From NCBI GenBank assembly GCA_015501595.1, contig JADNRX010000032.1, forward strand, positions 1 to 64,000: a DNA stretch of 64,000 nucleotides, read 5' to 3'. Under the pieces are notes generated by a model. The model worked only from the letters and a program-made list of their open reading frames with translations, did no database searches and was not told the origin of the DNA. The position numbers were made by a program, and so were the translations under genes. This document shows, in pieces, positions 47,276-59,250 of the stretch (position 1 is the stretch's first letter; each line of letters begins with the position of its first letter). The DNA comes from Hymenopellis radicata. Its lineage: Eukaryota > Basidiomycota > Agaricomycetes > Agaricales > Physalacriaceae.

Positions 47276-50200
47276 ATGGTTGATCTCTTCTCATTTCTCG
47301 ATGATAATCCGACAGCGGACGACGCCATGCAAGTCGGTGAAGTCGCTTCATCCGTGAATACATCAACGAAACGTAAAGGCAGTCACGAACTCACGGACGC
47401 CGATGGTGGTAAGCTGCCGTCTCTCAAAAGACTTCGTCTTTCTGATTCTTCACGCCAAACGCCCTTGCGGCCAATTACTCTGGACGATTTTGAGACCGAG
47501 GCTAAGCGAGATGTCGCTGCTATTGCGGGGTTACAAGGCAACGAAGAGACAGGTGTGCGCCTTGAACTAAAGCATCATGTCAGTCCGTTAGCTTTCGTGT
47601 TGAAACTTCTCTCATTCTCAGCAAGGCTCGCCACCAAGTTGCTGTTCCCCCGGTCATAACTATGAACCCATTTCCGAGCATGTGCCGCCAGCCAAACCTG
47701 CCCGCGAATATGCTTTTGAGCTCGATCCATTCCAGAAGGTGTCCGTGTCCGTCATCCAGCGTAACGAGAGTGTCTTGGTTTCTGCACACACCAGTGCTGG
47801 AAAGACTGTCGTTGCGGAGTACGCCATCGCCCAGTGTTTGGAACGAAAGCAGCGCGTCATTTACACCAGCCCGATAAAGGTGAATCCTTATTGCTGATGT
47901 TCTGACTGCAGCTTACTGTTTAACCTAGGCGCTCAGCAATCAAAAATATCGCGATATGGTGGCTCTGTTCGGAGATGTCGGCCTGATGACGGGGGATGTG
48001 ACTATCAATTCATCCGCTACGTGCTTGGTGATGACAACAGAAGTCAGAATTACTTTTCTCATTGGTCGTACAACATAGTTAACATGACGACTAGATCCTG
48101 CGCTCCATGCTCTATCGTGGTTCTGAAATCATCCGCGAGGTTGCATGGGTCATATTCGACGAGATCCACTACATGCGTGATAAAGAACGTGGCGTCGTGT
48201 GGGAAGAGACCATCATTCTCCTTCCGCACACCGTCCGCTACGTCTTTTTGTCTGCAACAATTCCTAATGCCATGCAATTCGCGGAATGGATTTGCCAGAT
48301 TCATGATCAGCCCTGTCATGTTGTTTACACCGATTACCGCCCAACCCCTTTGCAACATTACCTATTTCCTTCCCATGCCGAGGGCATCTACCTGGTCGTC
48401 AATGAAAAGGGCGAGTTCAAGGACGAAAATTTTACCAAGGCTATGGGTCAGCTGCAGGCTCGTGCAGAGGATCCGGCAGATTCCCATAGTGGCAAGGGCA
48501 GGAAGGGGAATTCGAGGAAAGGCGGCGAGAAAAAGGAAGCTCCGTCTGACATCTTGCGTCTCGTCAAGAGAATTGTTAGCGGTAATAACCATCCAGTCAT
48601 CGTGTTCTCATTCAGCAAGCGTGACTGTGATGGTCACGCACTCGCGATGGCTAAATCTGAACTCAACAGCGAGGAAGAACAGAGTCAAGTTTCTCATATA
48701 TGTTCTAGTGCGCTTGCCGTACTACCCAGCGAGGACAGCGAATTCCCCCATATTTCCCAGTTAATTCCTCTTCTCAGACGTGGCGTTGGCATTCACCACA
48801 GCGGTCTTCTTCCCATCTTGAAGGAACTGGTCGAGATTCTTTTCCAGGAAGGACTAATCAAGGTGCTTTTTGCAACGGAAACGTTCTCGATAGGCTTGAA
48901 TATGCCTGCCAAAACTGTCGTGTTCACCGGAAGTCGCAAATTCGATGGGCGGGAACAACGGACGCTATCGTCTGGCGAGTACATCCAAATGTCGGGTCGC
49001 GCAGGTCGCCGTGGTCTGGACGATCGAGGTATCGTCGTTCTTATGTGCGACGAGAAATTGGATCCCATAGTCGCCAAAAACATGATCAACGGCCAGCCGG
49101 ACCGTCTGGACTCGGCTTACCATCTGGGGTACAACATGACGCTGAACCTCATGAGAATCGAGGGCATCAGCGCCGAATACATACTGGAACGCAGTTTCTT
49201 TCAATTTCAGAGTAGAGCTTCTATTCCGCAGTTGGAAACAGGTCTGTGTCGTCCTTTCAACAATGTTCCAGCGGCTCATTTGCGTAGATCTGAAGGCGCA
49301 CCAACAATTGCAGAACACTTTCGCCATTGATAATGAAGTACTTGTCGCTGAGTACTACAACGTCAGACAGCAACTGGATCGGTTGGCGAACGACATGACG
49401 GCCGTTATCACACATCCGGCTTACTGCCTCCCCTTCATGAAGCCCGGGCGACTAATTCACATCAAGTTTCGAGATTTGGACTTTGGATGGGGGATTTTGA
49501 TCAACTATCAAAAGCGGAAAACGTCGAATGTGAGTTTCTTTATACACGACGTTTCTGCTCGCCAACCCGAACCATCAGAAGCACGACGTGGCTACCTTAC
49601 CCCCAAACGAACAATATGTGCTTGATGTCCTGTTGAACTGTGCACCGGGGTCGGCTGCACCGGCAAAGAAGACGGACGTCTGTCCTACTCCTGGAGGGGT
49701 GATGCCATGTCCATCGAACGTATCAGGTATTCCCTTGGTTCTTCCAGTGCTACTTTCCACCGTTCAAGGCATTTCACACCTGAGTGCCTATTTACCCAAG
49801 GATTTACGTCCTGATGGAACTCGCCGGGCCGTATGGAATGCAATACTCGAGATAAAACGACGATTTCCCGACGGCATATCACTGCTCGATCCTGTTGAAA
49901 ACATGGGCATCAAAGACGATAAGTTTGTAGAGATTACCCAGGTGAGTACTATCACACCTACGATGCTCACTGTTAATGTTTCTTCAGAAAATTGAAGTCT
50001 TGGAATCGAAACTCTTCGCTAATCCGCTCCATGCGGATCCGCGGCTTCCGGAGTTGTACACGCTGTATTCCAAGAAACTCGAGTGTCAAGAACGCATTCG
50101 TACTCTCGAACAGCAGATAAATACGATCCATAACACGGTGATGTTCGACGAGCTGAAGAGTCGAAAACGTGTTCTACGACGATTAGACTTCATCAAGTCG

Positions 50201-50836
50201 GATATCCTGGAACTGAAAGGCAGGGTAGCATGCGAAATCAGCACTGGGGACGAACTGCTGCTCACCAATCTGCTGTTCGACGGTGTATTCAACACATTGG
50301 GACCGGAACAATGTGCCGCCCTGTTAAGCTGTTTTGTGCTGGATGAGAAGGTTTGCCGTGTCTCGCCTTTGTGTACGCCCGCCTCTCACGTTATAGCGTA
50401 GAGCGAGAATCCAACCAAAATCACGTCAGAGTTAGCTGCGCCGCTGCGAATCCTTCAAGAGCAAGCCCGGCGCATCGCGAAGGTGTCCAACGAATCGAAA
50501 CTTGACCTTGATGAGAATGCATATGTTTCGTCCTTTCGAGTAGAACTGATGGAGGCCGTCATGTGCTGGTGTGGAGGAGGGTCCTTTACGGACACGTTCA
50601 AGGTATGGGACTTGAGATTTCTCTGTAGTTTTACGCTGAGCACCTATTTACAGCTTACGGATATGTTTGAGGGTAGTCTAATTCGAGTGTTCAGACGACT
50701 CGCAGAGCTCCTTCGCCAGATGATATCCGCCTCCCAAGTCATCGGAAATTCTGAGCTGCAGAAAATTTTTGAAAAGGCACTTGAGTTACTTGAGCGTCCG
50801 AATACTGTTATTTTTTGTTCGTCGCTGTATCTTTGA
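47276..50836 (+). CDS. MTR4: exosome RNA helicase MTR4 (Ski2-like)
   Basis: ATP-dependent 3'-5' RNA helicase that feeds structured RNA to the nuclear exosome (TRAMP core). Nine exons: 47276-47578, 47626-47879, 47929-48042, 48095-49241, 49288-49529, 49579-49941, 49988-50350, 50402-50602 and 50654-50836. Landmarks: [14 protein letters not shown] opening (ARHQVAVPP), Walker [64 protein letters not shown] (DExH), [35 protein letters not shown], then the arch/KOW and helical-bundle regions and the typical ending SSLYL. A single C is missing in the CCCCC near 47647-47651; with it [15 protein letters not shown] follows. Exon 2 uses the acceptor GCAAG. The insertion between motifs ([16 protein letters not shown]) is basic. 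Confidence 0.92.
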
Positions 50837-50858
50837 ATCTTCAATTCATATTTCCGGA

Positions 50859-51150
50859 GGAGATCATCGATGCTATGTGGAGAAGCGCTGAGCAAGGCGT
50901 GTGTATAGATATATATAGTTGTGCCAGTCGAGTGCAAGCAAGGATCGGAGTTTGAATAGCCCTCGTTCCGACTTCGGACCGGCCGATCCAGTCTGTCTTC
51001 CACCATCACGCGAATGTCAAGCTCTGAGAGAAAACGCCCGCAGGTCACAGACCCCGACTCAGAACGCGTCGTAAAGAAACGCAAAACCCCAAATAAAGGA
51101 AAAGGAAAAGCGAAGCAGACAGCCCCTGAATGGCCTGAATATTTCAACAA
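50859..51150. repeat. dispersed repeat copy B: oxidoreductase 3' end joined to HRQ1 5' end
   Basis: Begins 23 bases after the MTR4 stop with a copy of the oxidoreductase 3' end (ATCATCGATGCTATGTGGAG) and runs directly into the HRQ1 leader and start. Copies A1 and A2 show the same order on the other side of MTR4, interrupted by the poly-C/AT stretch. The arrangement says that oxidoreductase and HRQ1 were once neighbours. Confidence 0.8.
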
Positions 51151-54100
51151 TGTTCGGTCAAGTCGTTCTCCTGGTAGCCCAACTGACGGTGCTTTGCTTG
51201 CAGCTTTTCAAGGCAAGTTGCTCGTTGTAGCCGCGGTGCCCTCTGACATTGGTACTGGTACCTCCAGATCTTCAAAGTGCGTCTCTCGTTGTAAGGTTTC
51301 ACATTGGTCTAACGCGAAATACTATAACATAGGCTCTCAACGCGGTCTTAGCATTTGTAACGTCCAGACGGCACCTTGCCCTCTCATTCCCCGTCATACG
51401 AAGCTCCGTCGAGAAGATCCTCAAACAGTGCGATATGTTTTTTCCAACGCTGTCTTATTCAAACTACAATGATTCATCCAGACCACTTGAGTTGGCCAAA
51501 GTGGCTGAGTTGAAGTGAGGAAACACGCGAAGTCTTCACTCGTTCCTTACCGTTCGCAGAGCTCTTCTGCCCGACGTTATCAAGTTTGCCTACATTCCTC
51601 AAAATGAGCTTCTTGTTCAACAAAGCTCAAGTGCTTCACGAGAGCAGTACCCAGATTTCTCCCTTGAGGCTAATGTTGACTCTTCTGAGCACGTCTTGAT
51701 CCTGGACTTTGCGGACAGCTGGAAGGGAGGCGTTGCAGAAGCTTCGAGTGGCAGGTAATGAGTTTCCTTTGTAGTTCGCAAGGGAGAAAGTAACCAGCCT
51801 TGCTACGCAGCCTACATCTCCCCCCTACGCGCTCTACTGCGTCTACAAAGCGATTGATCGACAAACGAGATAAGAGGTTCATTCAAGCTGTCAACGAGTG
51901 AGTCCTTCGGATAACATTCAAAGATGCTCCTTAAGGCTGGTAGACTCTTACTTGCTAGCGGTACTTCCAGTGATCCTGTCTCACTACTGCAAGCTGCAGC
52001 ACACGGTAACGTTCCGGTTGATCCCAACCACATTGAAGAAAGTGAAGCGTTCTTCCCAATACCTGACCCGGACAACCGCCCTTCCATTGAAGCCGTCCTT
52101 GCGGATATTCAAGAACAGCCTTGGTACAAAGGTCAGATATGTACTCATAAGACTTTCAGTGCCAAGTCAGGCGAGACGGGTCAGTTATTTTTCTTATCAA
52201 GTGTCGGATCTTAGAACATGATATTAAGAATTGACGCTGGATCATGAACTGTCGAGTTCCATTTCGAAGGCCCTCAACGATTCCCGCAAAATAACTTCTC
52301 TCTACTCTCATCAAGTGACTGCCATCAACGCTATTGGTCGGGGAAAGGATGTTATTGTCTCTACTAGCACGGCGTCGGGCAAGAGTGTGATCTACCAGGT
52401 GCCCTTGCTGCGTTATCTGGAAGCGGATCACGATGCGACAGCAATTTTCGTTTATCCTACCAAAGTATGTGCATGAAGGTTCCCTGCGATGTACTGCTAA
52501 GGCTTTCTAGGCTCTTGCCCAAGACCAAAAGGCTGCACTTGAGCGTTTGATACAAGCCTGTCCTGGCCTTACGGATATCAAGGTATGCTCTGAGCTGATG
52601 TGTTATGGTTTCTCTCAGCCGCATCTCAGGTTGCAACGTACGACGGGGACACGCCACAGCAGGCACGGAAAGGTACGGTGGCCTAGAGGTACTCGGAACA
52701 TTTCTCACCTCGGTGCTATAGCGATTCGAGAGTCGGTATCTGTGATACTCACCAACTTCGTCAGTCGCAGGCTGTGCTTCTCAGGTTTAGGTCTAACTTC
52801 GTATTCCGAAGGACATGATTCATGCATCGATATTGCCCCAAGAAGATAGTTGGAGACCCTTTTTGAAGCGTCTTAAGGTCGGTACCTCCAAGAGAAATCG
52901 CACTTCGAGTCTCATCAGTTTCCGCAGGTCTTTGTTGTCGACGAATTGCATTATTATTCAGGTCTATTCGGAAGGTACTTAGATACGTGTCGGTGTTGGT
53001 TCTTGCGGAAAGCTAATCTGCCTGCAGTCACGTAGCCTATATACTACGGCGGTTTCGCCGTATCTGCGCTGCCATAGGAAGTGTGTACCTTCTAGCATCC
53101 TGTTATTTTCCTTCACTGAGACGCGCTTGTAAGATCGGAGGATCCGATTTGTGTCGTGTAGCGCCACCATCTCGAACCCCCTTGCACACATGGAACGCGT
53201 GTTCGGTATCGATGGGACTAACATCGAAGTTGTAACTCAGGATGGCGCGCCGCGAGGCGAGAAGAACTTTGTGATCTGGCAGCCATCGTCCACGGATCCG
53301 GAGGCGCCTAACTTGGGGCGCGAAAGCCCTGTGACAGAGGCAGTCACTCTGATGGTACACCTCATGAAACACGGTGTTCGTGTTATCTTGTTTTGTAAAG
53401 TGAGGCTTCATCTTTATCGCCCATGCTATCATCTGAAGCGCCGGCTAGTTCAGGAAAGCATGTGAACTGGTAATTCGGGGACCTTCGACAGCCGATCTGT
53501 TGGTCTGAATGCATTCACAGGTCATGAAAACTATGCGGGTGAATCTAGCGTCCAAAGGACGTCTGGATATCCTGGAAAGAGTGAAACCGTATCGTGGAGG
53601 TAAATGCTTAGATGTTCTGCGTTCAATCGTAGTTTGTTATTCACTTCAGCTTCTTAGGTTATTCGCCTGAAGTATGCTGAAGTTCGAGGCTCCGCGAAAT
53701 TGCCGTACTGACTGCAAAGCTAGGATCGCCGCGAAATTGAACGCGAGGCATTCAGTGGGAAGCTGCTGGGTATCATCGCCACCAACGCTCTTGAGTTGGG
53801 TGTAGACATTGGCGCGTTGGATGCTGTTCTAATGTTGGGCTTCCCTGTGAACGTCGCAAGCCTCGTGAGTTGCTTAAAAGTTTCCGAGTCCGTTCTTTAC
53901 CCATTTCTATACCTCTAGCGGCAACAAAGCGGCCGAGCCGGAAGACGATCGCGCGATGCTTTGACAGTCCTAGTCGCAGAGGCTCTACCTATCGATCAAT
54001 ATTACGCTCAACATCCTGACGAAGTCTTCGACAAGGAGCCCGATGACCTAGTTATAGACCTCGAAAGCAAGATCACATTAGAAGGTACTGTATCGAGTTT

Positions 54101-55866
54101 GCAGCTAGCGTATGACGATATCTGTTAACCTACACCCAGCTCATCTCCAATGTGCGGCGAATGAGATGCCCATATCGCTGAAGGACGAGGTATACTTTGG
54201 GCCGCATTTGGAAGAAATCTGCCGCACGCGTTTGACTGTTGATGATGATGGATGGTGAGTCTGTTGCGTCGACGTTCGTCATCGTCAAATGTTAAGCGTC
54301 TTCCTCACCGGCGCAGGTACCACACTTACACGAAGTTTCTTCCCTATCCATCAAAGTTTATCGCTATACGTACGACGAGCTTCAATTACTTGCACTTCAT
54401 ACTGATGTTCTTTCAGGTGGTGTTCAAGAGGAGACATATGTGATTCTTGATGCTACAGCTGCGAATCATCGTATTCTCGAGGAAATGGAGGTCTCACGCG
54501 TGCTTTTTGAAATCTACGAAGGCGGTGTAGTCTGTCTTTTCGTCTTACCGCCATTACCTACTTCACTAAGGTCGTTTCTAGTTTCTCCATCAGGGGCAAA
54601 CATTTGTTGTAAGACCATTCTTCATCCTGGCGCTGCGGAAACCTGACTGGCCTGTACCAGGTGAAAAAAGTTTGCCACACTAGCAAGACAGCTTCTCTCT
54701 GTAAGGCGGATGTCAATTGGATAACCATGCCAAGGTGAGCGACGTACGGAGCGATTTGTTAAGGATAATTTACAGCTGTTTTCAGGGACTTCACGTGAGT
54801 TGATCCTCAGACTGACATTCTCCAAAGGCTCAAGCTTCGCAGAGACGTAAATGCGATGGAGACACATCGAATTCGAGAAATCCGAGGGTCTCCAGTCCTT
54901 GCATATTATGGGGGTAAGTGGAAAAATCCGTCGTGAAGCTGTAAACCGACAAAACTGTCTTAAGCCGTTGAGGTTAGCGTGCATGTATTCGGTACGCAAT
55001 ACGCTCGCCACTCCTAGCCAGTGCCATTATTGAATCGTCTTCCTATAGGATACTTCAAAGTTCGGTACGCATGATCGTCCTTCCCCGAGCTGTTCTTAAA
55101 ATTCTTGAAGGGATAACAAGATTCTCGATGCCGTCGAAATCGACAATGACCCGTGGCAACAAGACACGATGGGAATGTGGCTCGACATCCCAAGACCTAC
55201 GCTTGAGTTACTGCTAATGAAGGGCATCAAACCTGCGGCTGCCATTCACAGCGCAGAGCATGCTTTTTTGAATCGGTTCGCTTTGGCGCAAGATGTTCGA
55301 ACGGAGTGTAAAGCGGAAGAGAAGGAGAAGATGAAGAAGGAAGAGACTCAACGGAAACGCCCTGCTAGGTCTTGTGTTTCTCGAGCTCGTTTATGGGCAC
55401 GCGTTCTGAAGCAAACTTTCCAGGCTTATCTTCTGTGATTTCGTTGGCCAAGGAGGCAGTGTGACTGCCAAAGCCTTTGACCACGGTCCGTCCTACAGAC
55501 TGCTCCGGAGCGAGTACTGACGAGCTCTACGCAGTCCATGACTTACTCTCCAAGGCCCACGAGGCTGTGTCGACTTGTGACTGTAAAAGTTCTGAAGGAT
55601 GCAGAAGATGTACGTCACGCTTCCTTTGGGACTGCTCTCCGGCGCTCATCGAAACATGTACAGGTGTCCAGAGTCCGTCGTGTAAGGAGGGTAACAAAAT
55701 CTGTTCCAAGATGGGCGCTCTCGTTCTCCTCAAGACCTGTCTCGGCCTCACCATAAATCCGGATGAGATCCCAGAGGAGATAGAAGAATACGAGGGCCCG
55801 GAAACTATTGTCAGAGCATCCACGGTTCGCGCTCTCGGTGACGTGCAGGTAGAAAAAGATGAATGA
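51014..55866 (+). CDS. HRQ1: RecQ-like ATP-dependent DNA helicase HRQ1
   Basis: 3'-5' DNA helicase of the RecQ4-related HRQ1 group, nuclear, in interstrand crosslink repair. It is intron-rich. Order seen: basic N-terminus (KRKTPNKGKGKAKQ), ALNAVLAFVTSRRHLALSFP, AELKALLPDVIKFAYIPQNE, IEESEAFFPIPDPDNRPSIE, Walker A STSTASGKSVIYQVPLLRYL, YPTKALAQDQKAALERL, VVDELHYYSG (DExH), FVSCSATISNP, ATNALELGVDIGALDAVL, QQSGRAGRRSRDAL, LKDEVYFGPHLEEICRTRL, GMWLDIPR, PAAAIHSAEHA, and the C-terminal Cys cluster ending CKEGNKICSKMGALVLLKT. Several local frame changes are needed (for example around 54540-54700 and 55460-55680). Given the pattern elsewhere I read these as base errors, but true decay of the 3' half cannot be excluded. 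The stop lies 83 bases from the convergent SCYL2-like gene. Confidence 0.8.
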
Positions 55867-55949
55867 TCCGCGGAAATGTCGTACCGGTACATAAATTATA
55901 CTGGAGTATCTATGTATGCATGTAAATCAGTTGTAACCCGTAAAGAAGA

Positions 55950-58900
55950 TCAACCCAAAGGATCAAAGTCGCCCCAGTCGGATTTGGATAGTTTTGAAGT
56001 CGAAGTTCCCCACGCAGGTTGTGGGGGCTTGGAGGGCGCCAATATTCCGCCCATTCCGGGCGGAGGCGTCTGTACAGGCTGTGGCGGGGGTGTCGCGAAG
56101 AGCGGCGGCTGCATAGGAGAAGAGAACATGGGGGGCGCCGGTGAAGCGGCCATTGTTGGACTCTGGAATGTGTTCATGGATGGCGCCGAATCCATCGAGA
56201 ACGAAACGTTGTAGTTGGGCTTCGAGGGTTGTAATGGCGGAGAAGACGGTATGCTGCTGCCGGTACTGGAGGGCTGGAGAGGGACCATCGACGCCGCATT
56301 GAAGGCCGGTATGGAACCGAAAGATTGCCGTGACGGGCTACTGAGGGATGCCGTTCTGTTGGTAGGTGGAGGAGGGAACGAATTCGAGTGGAATGAAGAA
56401 GACGGGACGGGCTTGGCACCTAGACGGTTCGAGGAACCTTGCGAGTATCTCGGTGATCCTGGAAGTGATTGTGTCGCCGAGGATGTGCTTGGTGTCTGCA
56501 GCTGCACCGGCGCTGGCGGGGGCGCTAAAGCCGGACTGTGCGCTCCAGCGGCCTGGATGGATATCAGTGGGAAGCATAGCGAAGAAAGGAACAGGTCCGC
56601 ACGCTCTCATTAAATATGCTACCCCAAACATCATCGTCCCATGACGCATTACCGTTGTGACTGGCAGCAGGAGCACCATTAGTAGAAGGAGAAGCGCCTT
56701 GTCCACTTCCGACAAGGCTTTCAAAGTCGACCGCGACTGCGAAGCTTTGCGGTCCGGTACTACCGTTAGTTACACCAGATCGATCTTCCAACCTCTGCGA
56801 GTCCCGCAGGAATTGATTGTGTTCTTTCTCTACTCTATCCCCGAGTTTCCGGATGACCGACATGAACTTTTGGAATTGGTCAACGTTGAGCACTGGAGGA
56901 GAATTAGAGAAGCGCGGTAATGCGAACGAGGGACATACAAGGTCCCATAGACATTGCCCATAGTTGAGGTAGGACGAGAGTTGCGACAGCTTCTCGATCT
57001 ACTTTGAAGCCCATAGCTTCTTGCACACCAAGCGTGGCCATCTGTATGAGCCGCATCAAAGAGAGAAGTCCTGACGCGTCGGATAAATCTCACCATGACT
57101 GCAGGTTCCTTCGTTCGTATTTTGGACAGGAGAGGCACCAACTTCTGCGTTAAACTTGACTGCAAATCTTGAGTCATGAAGTACAAGGTCCAAAAAGATA
57201 CAGGACCCACCTGATCGAGCGTCTTGACCATCGCGAGGAAAGTTGCCAGAGTCGCCACCTTTACGGATAATACGCGCGTTTTTGTGAATACAAGCTAGGA
57301 ATTAAATGTTCAACGCGCGCGCGGAAGAAGAGGATGAAGAACACATACAGCAACTCGCGGAAACAGGACACCCTGGACTTCTGCGTAATCTATGGATTCA
57401 CACAGATCCGGTACTGCAGTTAATGCACGTTCTTGAACCTCACCGCGAAGACCAGATCAGATTCAGAGGAACACGGGCATAAACAAATGCTCACTAGGGC
57501 GTGTTCCGACTCGAGCGCGTTGTACACTAGGGGTAGAACCTCTACATCGCCGCGTCAGATCGCGTCAACATCCTATTAAACTACGAACCTCCTCTGAAAA
57601 CAGATTTCTCAGTTTTGCTCTGCAGCATGGCTAAGTTGTCGAGCAGGGTTAACATATTTTGCGGGGGCTCCTTCACGGCGAAAAGGGGCTTCAGGCTGGG
57701 TAACACCATGTTGGCAAATTGAGTTGCACTGAGTGCCGTGGCTATGGCAAACACGTTGGGTAAAATATACGGTAAAAGATGAATATCTTTCATCTGTGAA
57801 CCGGCTTAGCCCACAGAACCCAACGGAAAGACACAAAGCAAACCTCTTCGAGCAGCGACGGCAATATTTTACGCGTCCGTAAACCCTCCGAGAATTTATC
57901 CAAGACGCTTGTCAAGCCTTTCATGAAGCCAATCTTCTCCTCTCTTGTCTTGGCAGTGAAGTTGGACCGATCCAGGAAGTTTAACGTCGAAATGGGTAAG
58001 GAAGAGAAAAAGGGATGTGATGGTAATGTAGATGGAGTAGGTCGTCCGTTCGCGTTGCGCGTTATCAGAGAACGGAGGAGGCTTTGTAAGTCTGGATCAA
58101 GACGCTCCATACCTGGCAGCGCCCGCCCCGCATTCTCTCGAAGTCCTGCTAGACTTCCGTGTGTCTGAAAGGGTACATTCCCTTTACAGTGGACGGCATA
58201 TATCAGTACGCCAAGGGAGAACATGTCAGAAGCAGTGAGCAAGAGCTCATCCAATGCGTATTCTGGAGCCATGTAGTCGAAAGAGCGCTGGATATAAGAA
58301 GGGACCCGTCCATCGAACGTGGGGAACTCCCAACGCGACGGTGAGCCGTTCGGTTGCAACAATGCAATGGTAAGTCCAAGGCCGGAAATCTTCCAGTCTC
58401 CGGCGTTGTTGATAACGATACTTTCTGGACAGATATTGGAGTGTACAAGCTTGGCGGAGGTGTGTAGGAATGAAAGTCCTTTGCATATTTGAAGGATTCC
58501 TTTTTGGATCTGCAATAGGCGGGTTCAGTTCATGTTCACTTAATTGAGACTGAGAAACACACCTCGACTTCATCCAGTTCGACCCAAGGCCGATAACGCG
58601 AGCTTCCTGGAATCGAGACCTCGAGCGAAGATAGAATGGGCTCCGTGGCGAATATCAGCTCGTTCCGCGTTTCCTCCATTGGTTCCACCATTTCTGTAAA
58701 TGTTCTTGTTAAACTGACGCAGCACTTGCACGTTGGTCGTGCTCACCGAGGATTGACGGATGCCGCAGTCGGCCCAGCGCCGACGCCTGTCCACCGAATG
58801 AATTAAGACAAAAAAATGGATTGTATGAGATGAACGCGCACTTCGCCTTTTAGCACCTCCAGCGTACGCTCCTTGGCTGGAACACCCAGTCTTTCCATAT

Positions 58901-59144
58901 CTGGTCCGCGCTTGTCAAAACTCCATACTGCGACACGTTTGCTGGTCACTTTGTGATATGCAGCCTGAACCTTCCACAGTCCAATGTGGAGAGCGACCGT
59001 AACCGAGGAATGCGGCGAACTTGTCGCCGAAGACGAGGAGGGTCCGGGCGTTGACGATCTGCTTCCAGTCGCCGAGGGCTCGCCAAAGTTGTACGACTGC
59101 GATATTGCTGTCCGCGCAAAGAACGACGACGCTGCCGCGAACAT
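55950..59144 (-). CDS. SCY1-like pseudokinase (SCYL2/CVAK104 type)
   Basis: Catalytically inactive kinase-fold protein with HEAT-like repeats, expected on clathrin-coated vesicles at Golgi/endosomes. The start is the ATG at 59144 (FAAASSFFARTAISQSYNFG). The kinase domain includes VALHIGLWKVQAAYHKVTSK, VAVWSFDKRGPDM, LGRLRHPSILEMVEPMEETR, HTSAKLVHSNICPESIVI, where HRD is HSN, and DWKISGLGLTI, where DFG is GLG. Also present are YMAPEYALDELLLTASDMFS and HPFFSSLPISTLNFLDR. Then come HEAT-type helices (LPYILPNVFAIATALSATQF, VLPSLKPLF), a coiled coil near DQFQKFMSVIRKLGDRV and a Ser/Pro-rich tail ending SDWGDFDPLG, an adaptor-like acidic W/F motif. There are about nine introns; I did not fix every boundary between 56900 and 57600. 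Confidence 0.82.
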
Positions 59145-59250
59145 CCTGAGCGACGGCGAGGAACGACGCGAACAGTTGTGATGGTGGTAGTAACAAGATC
59201 GGATGTAACTGACAGTCACCTCTTTGCTTTCTTCCACCACCATAAATAAT

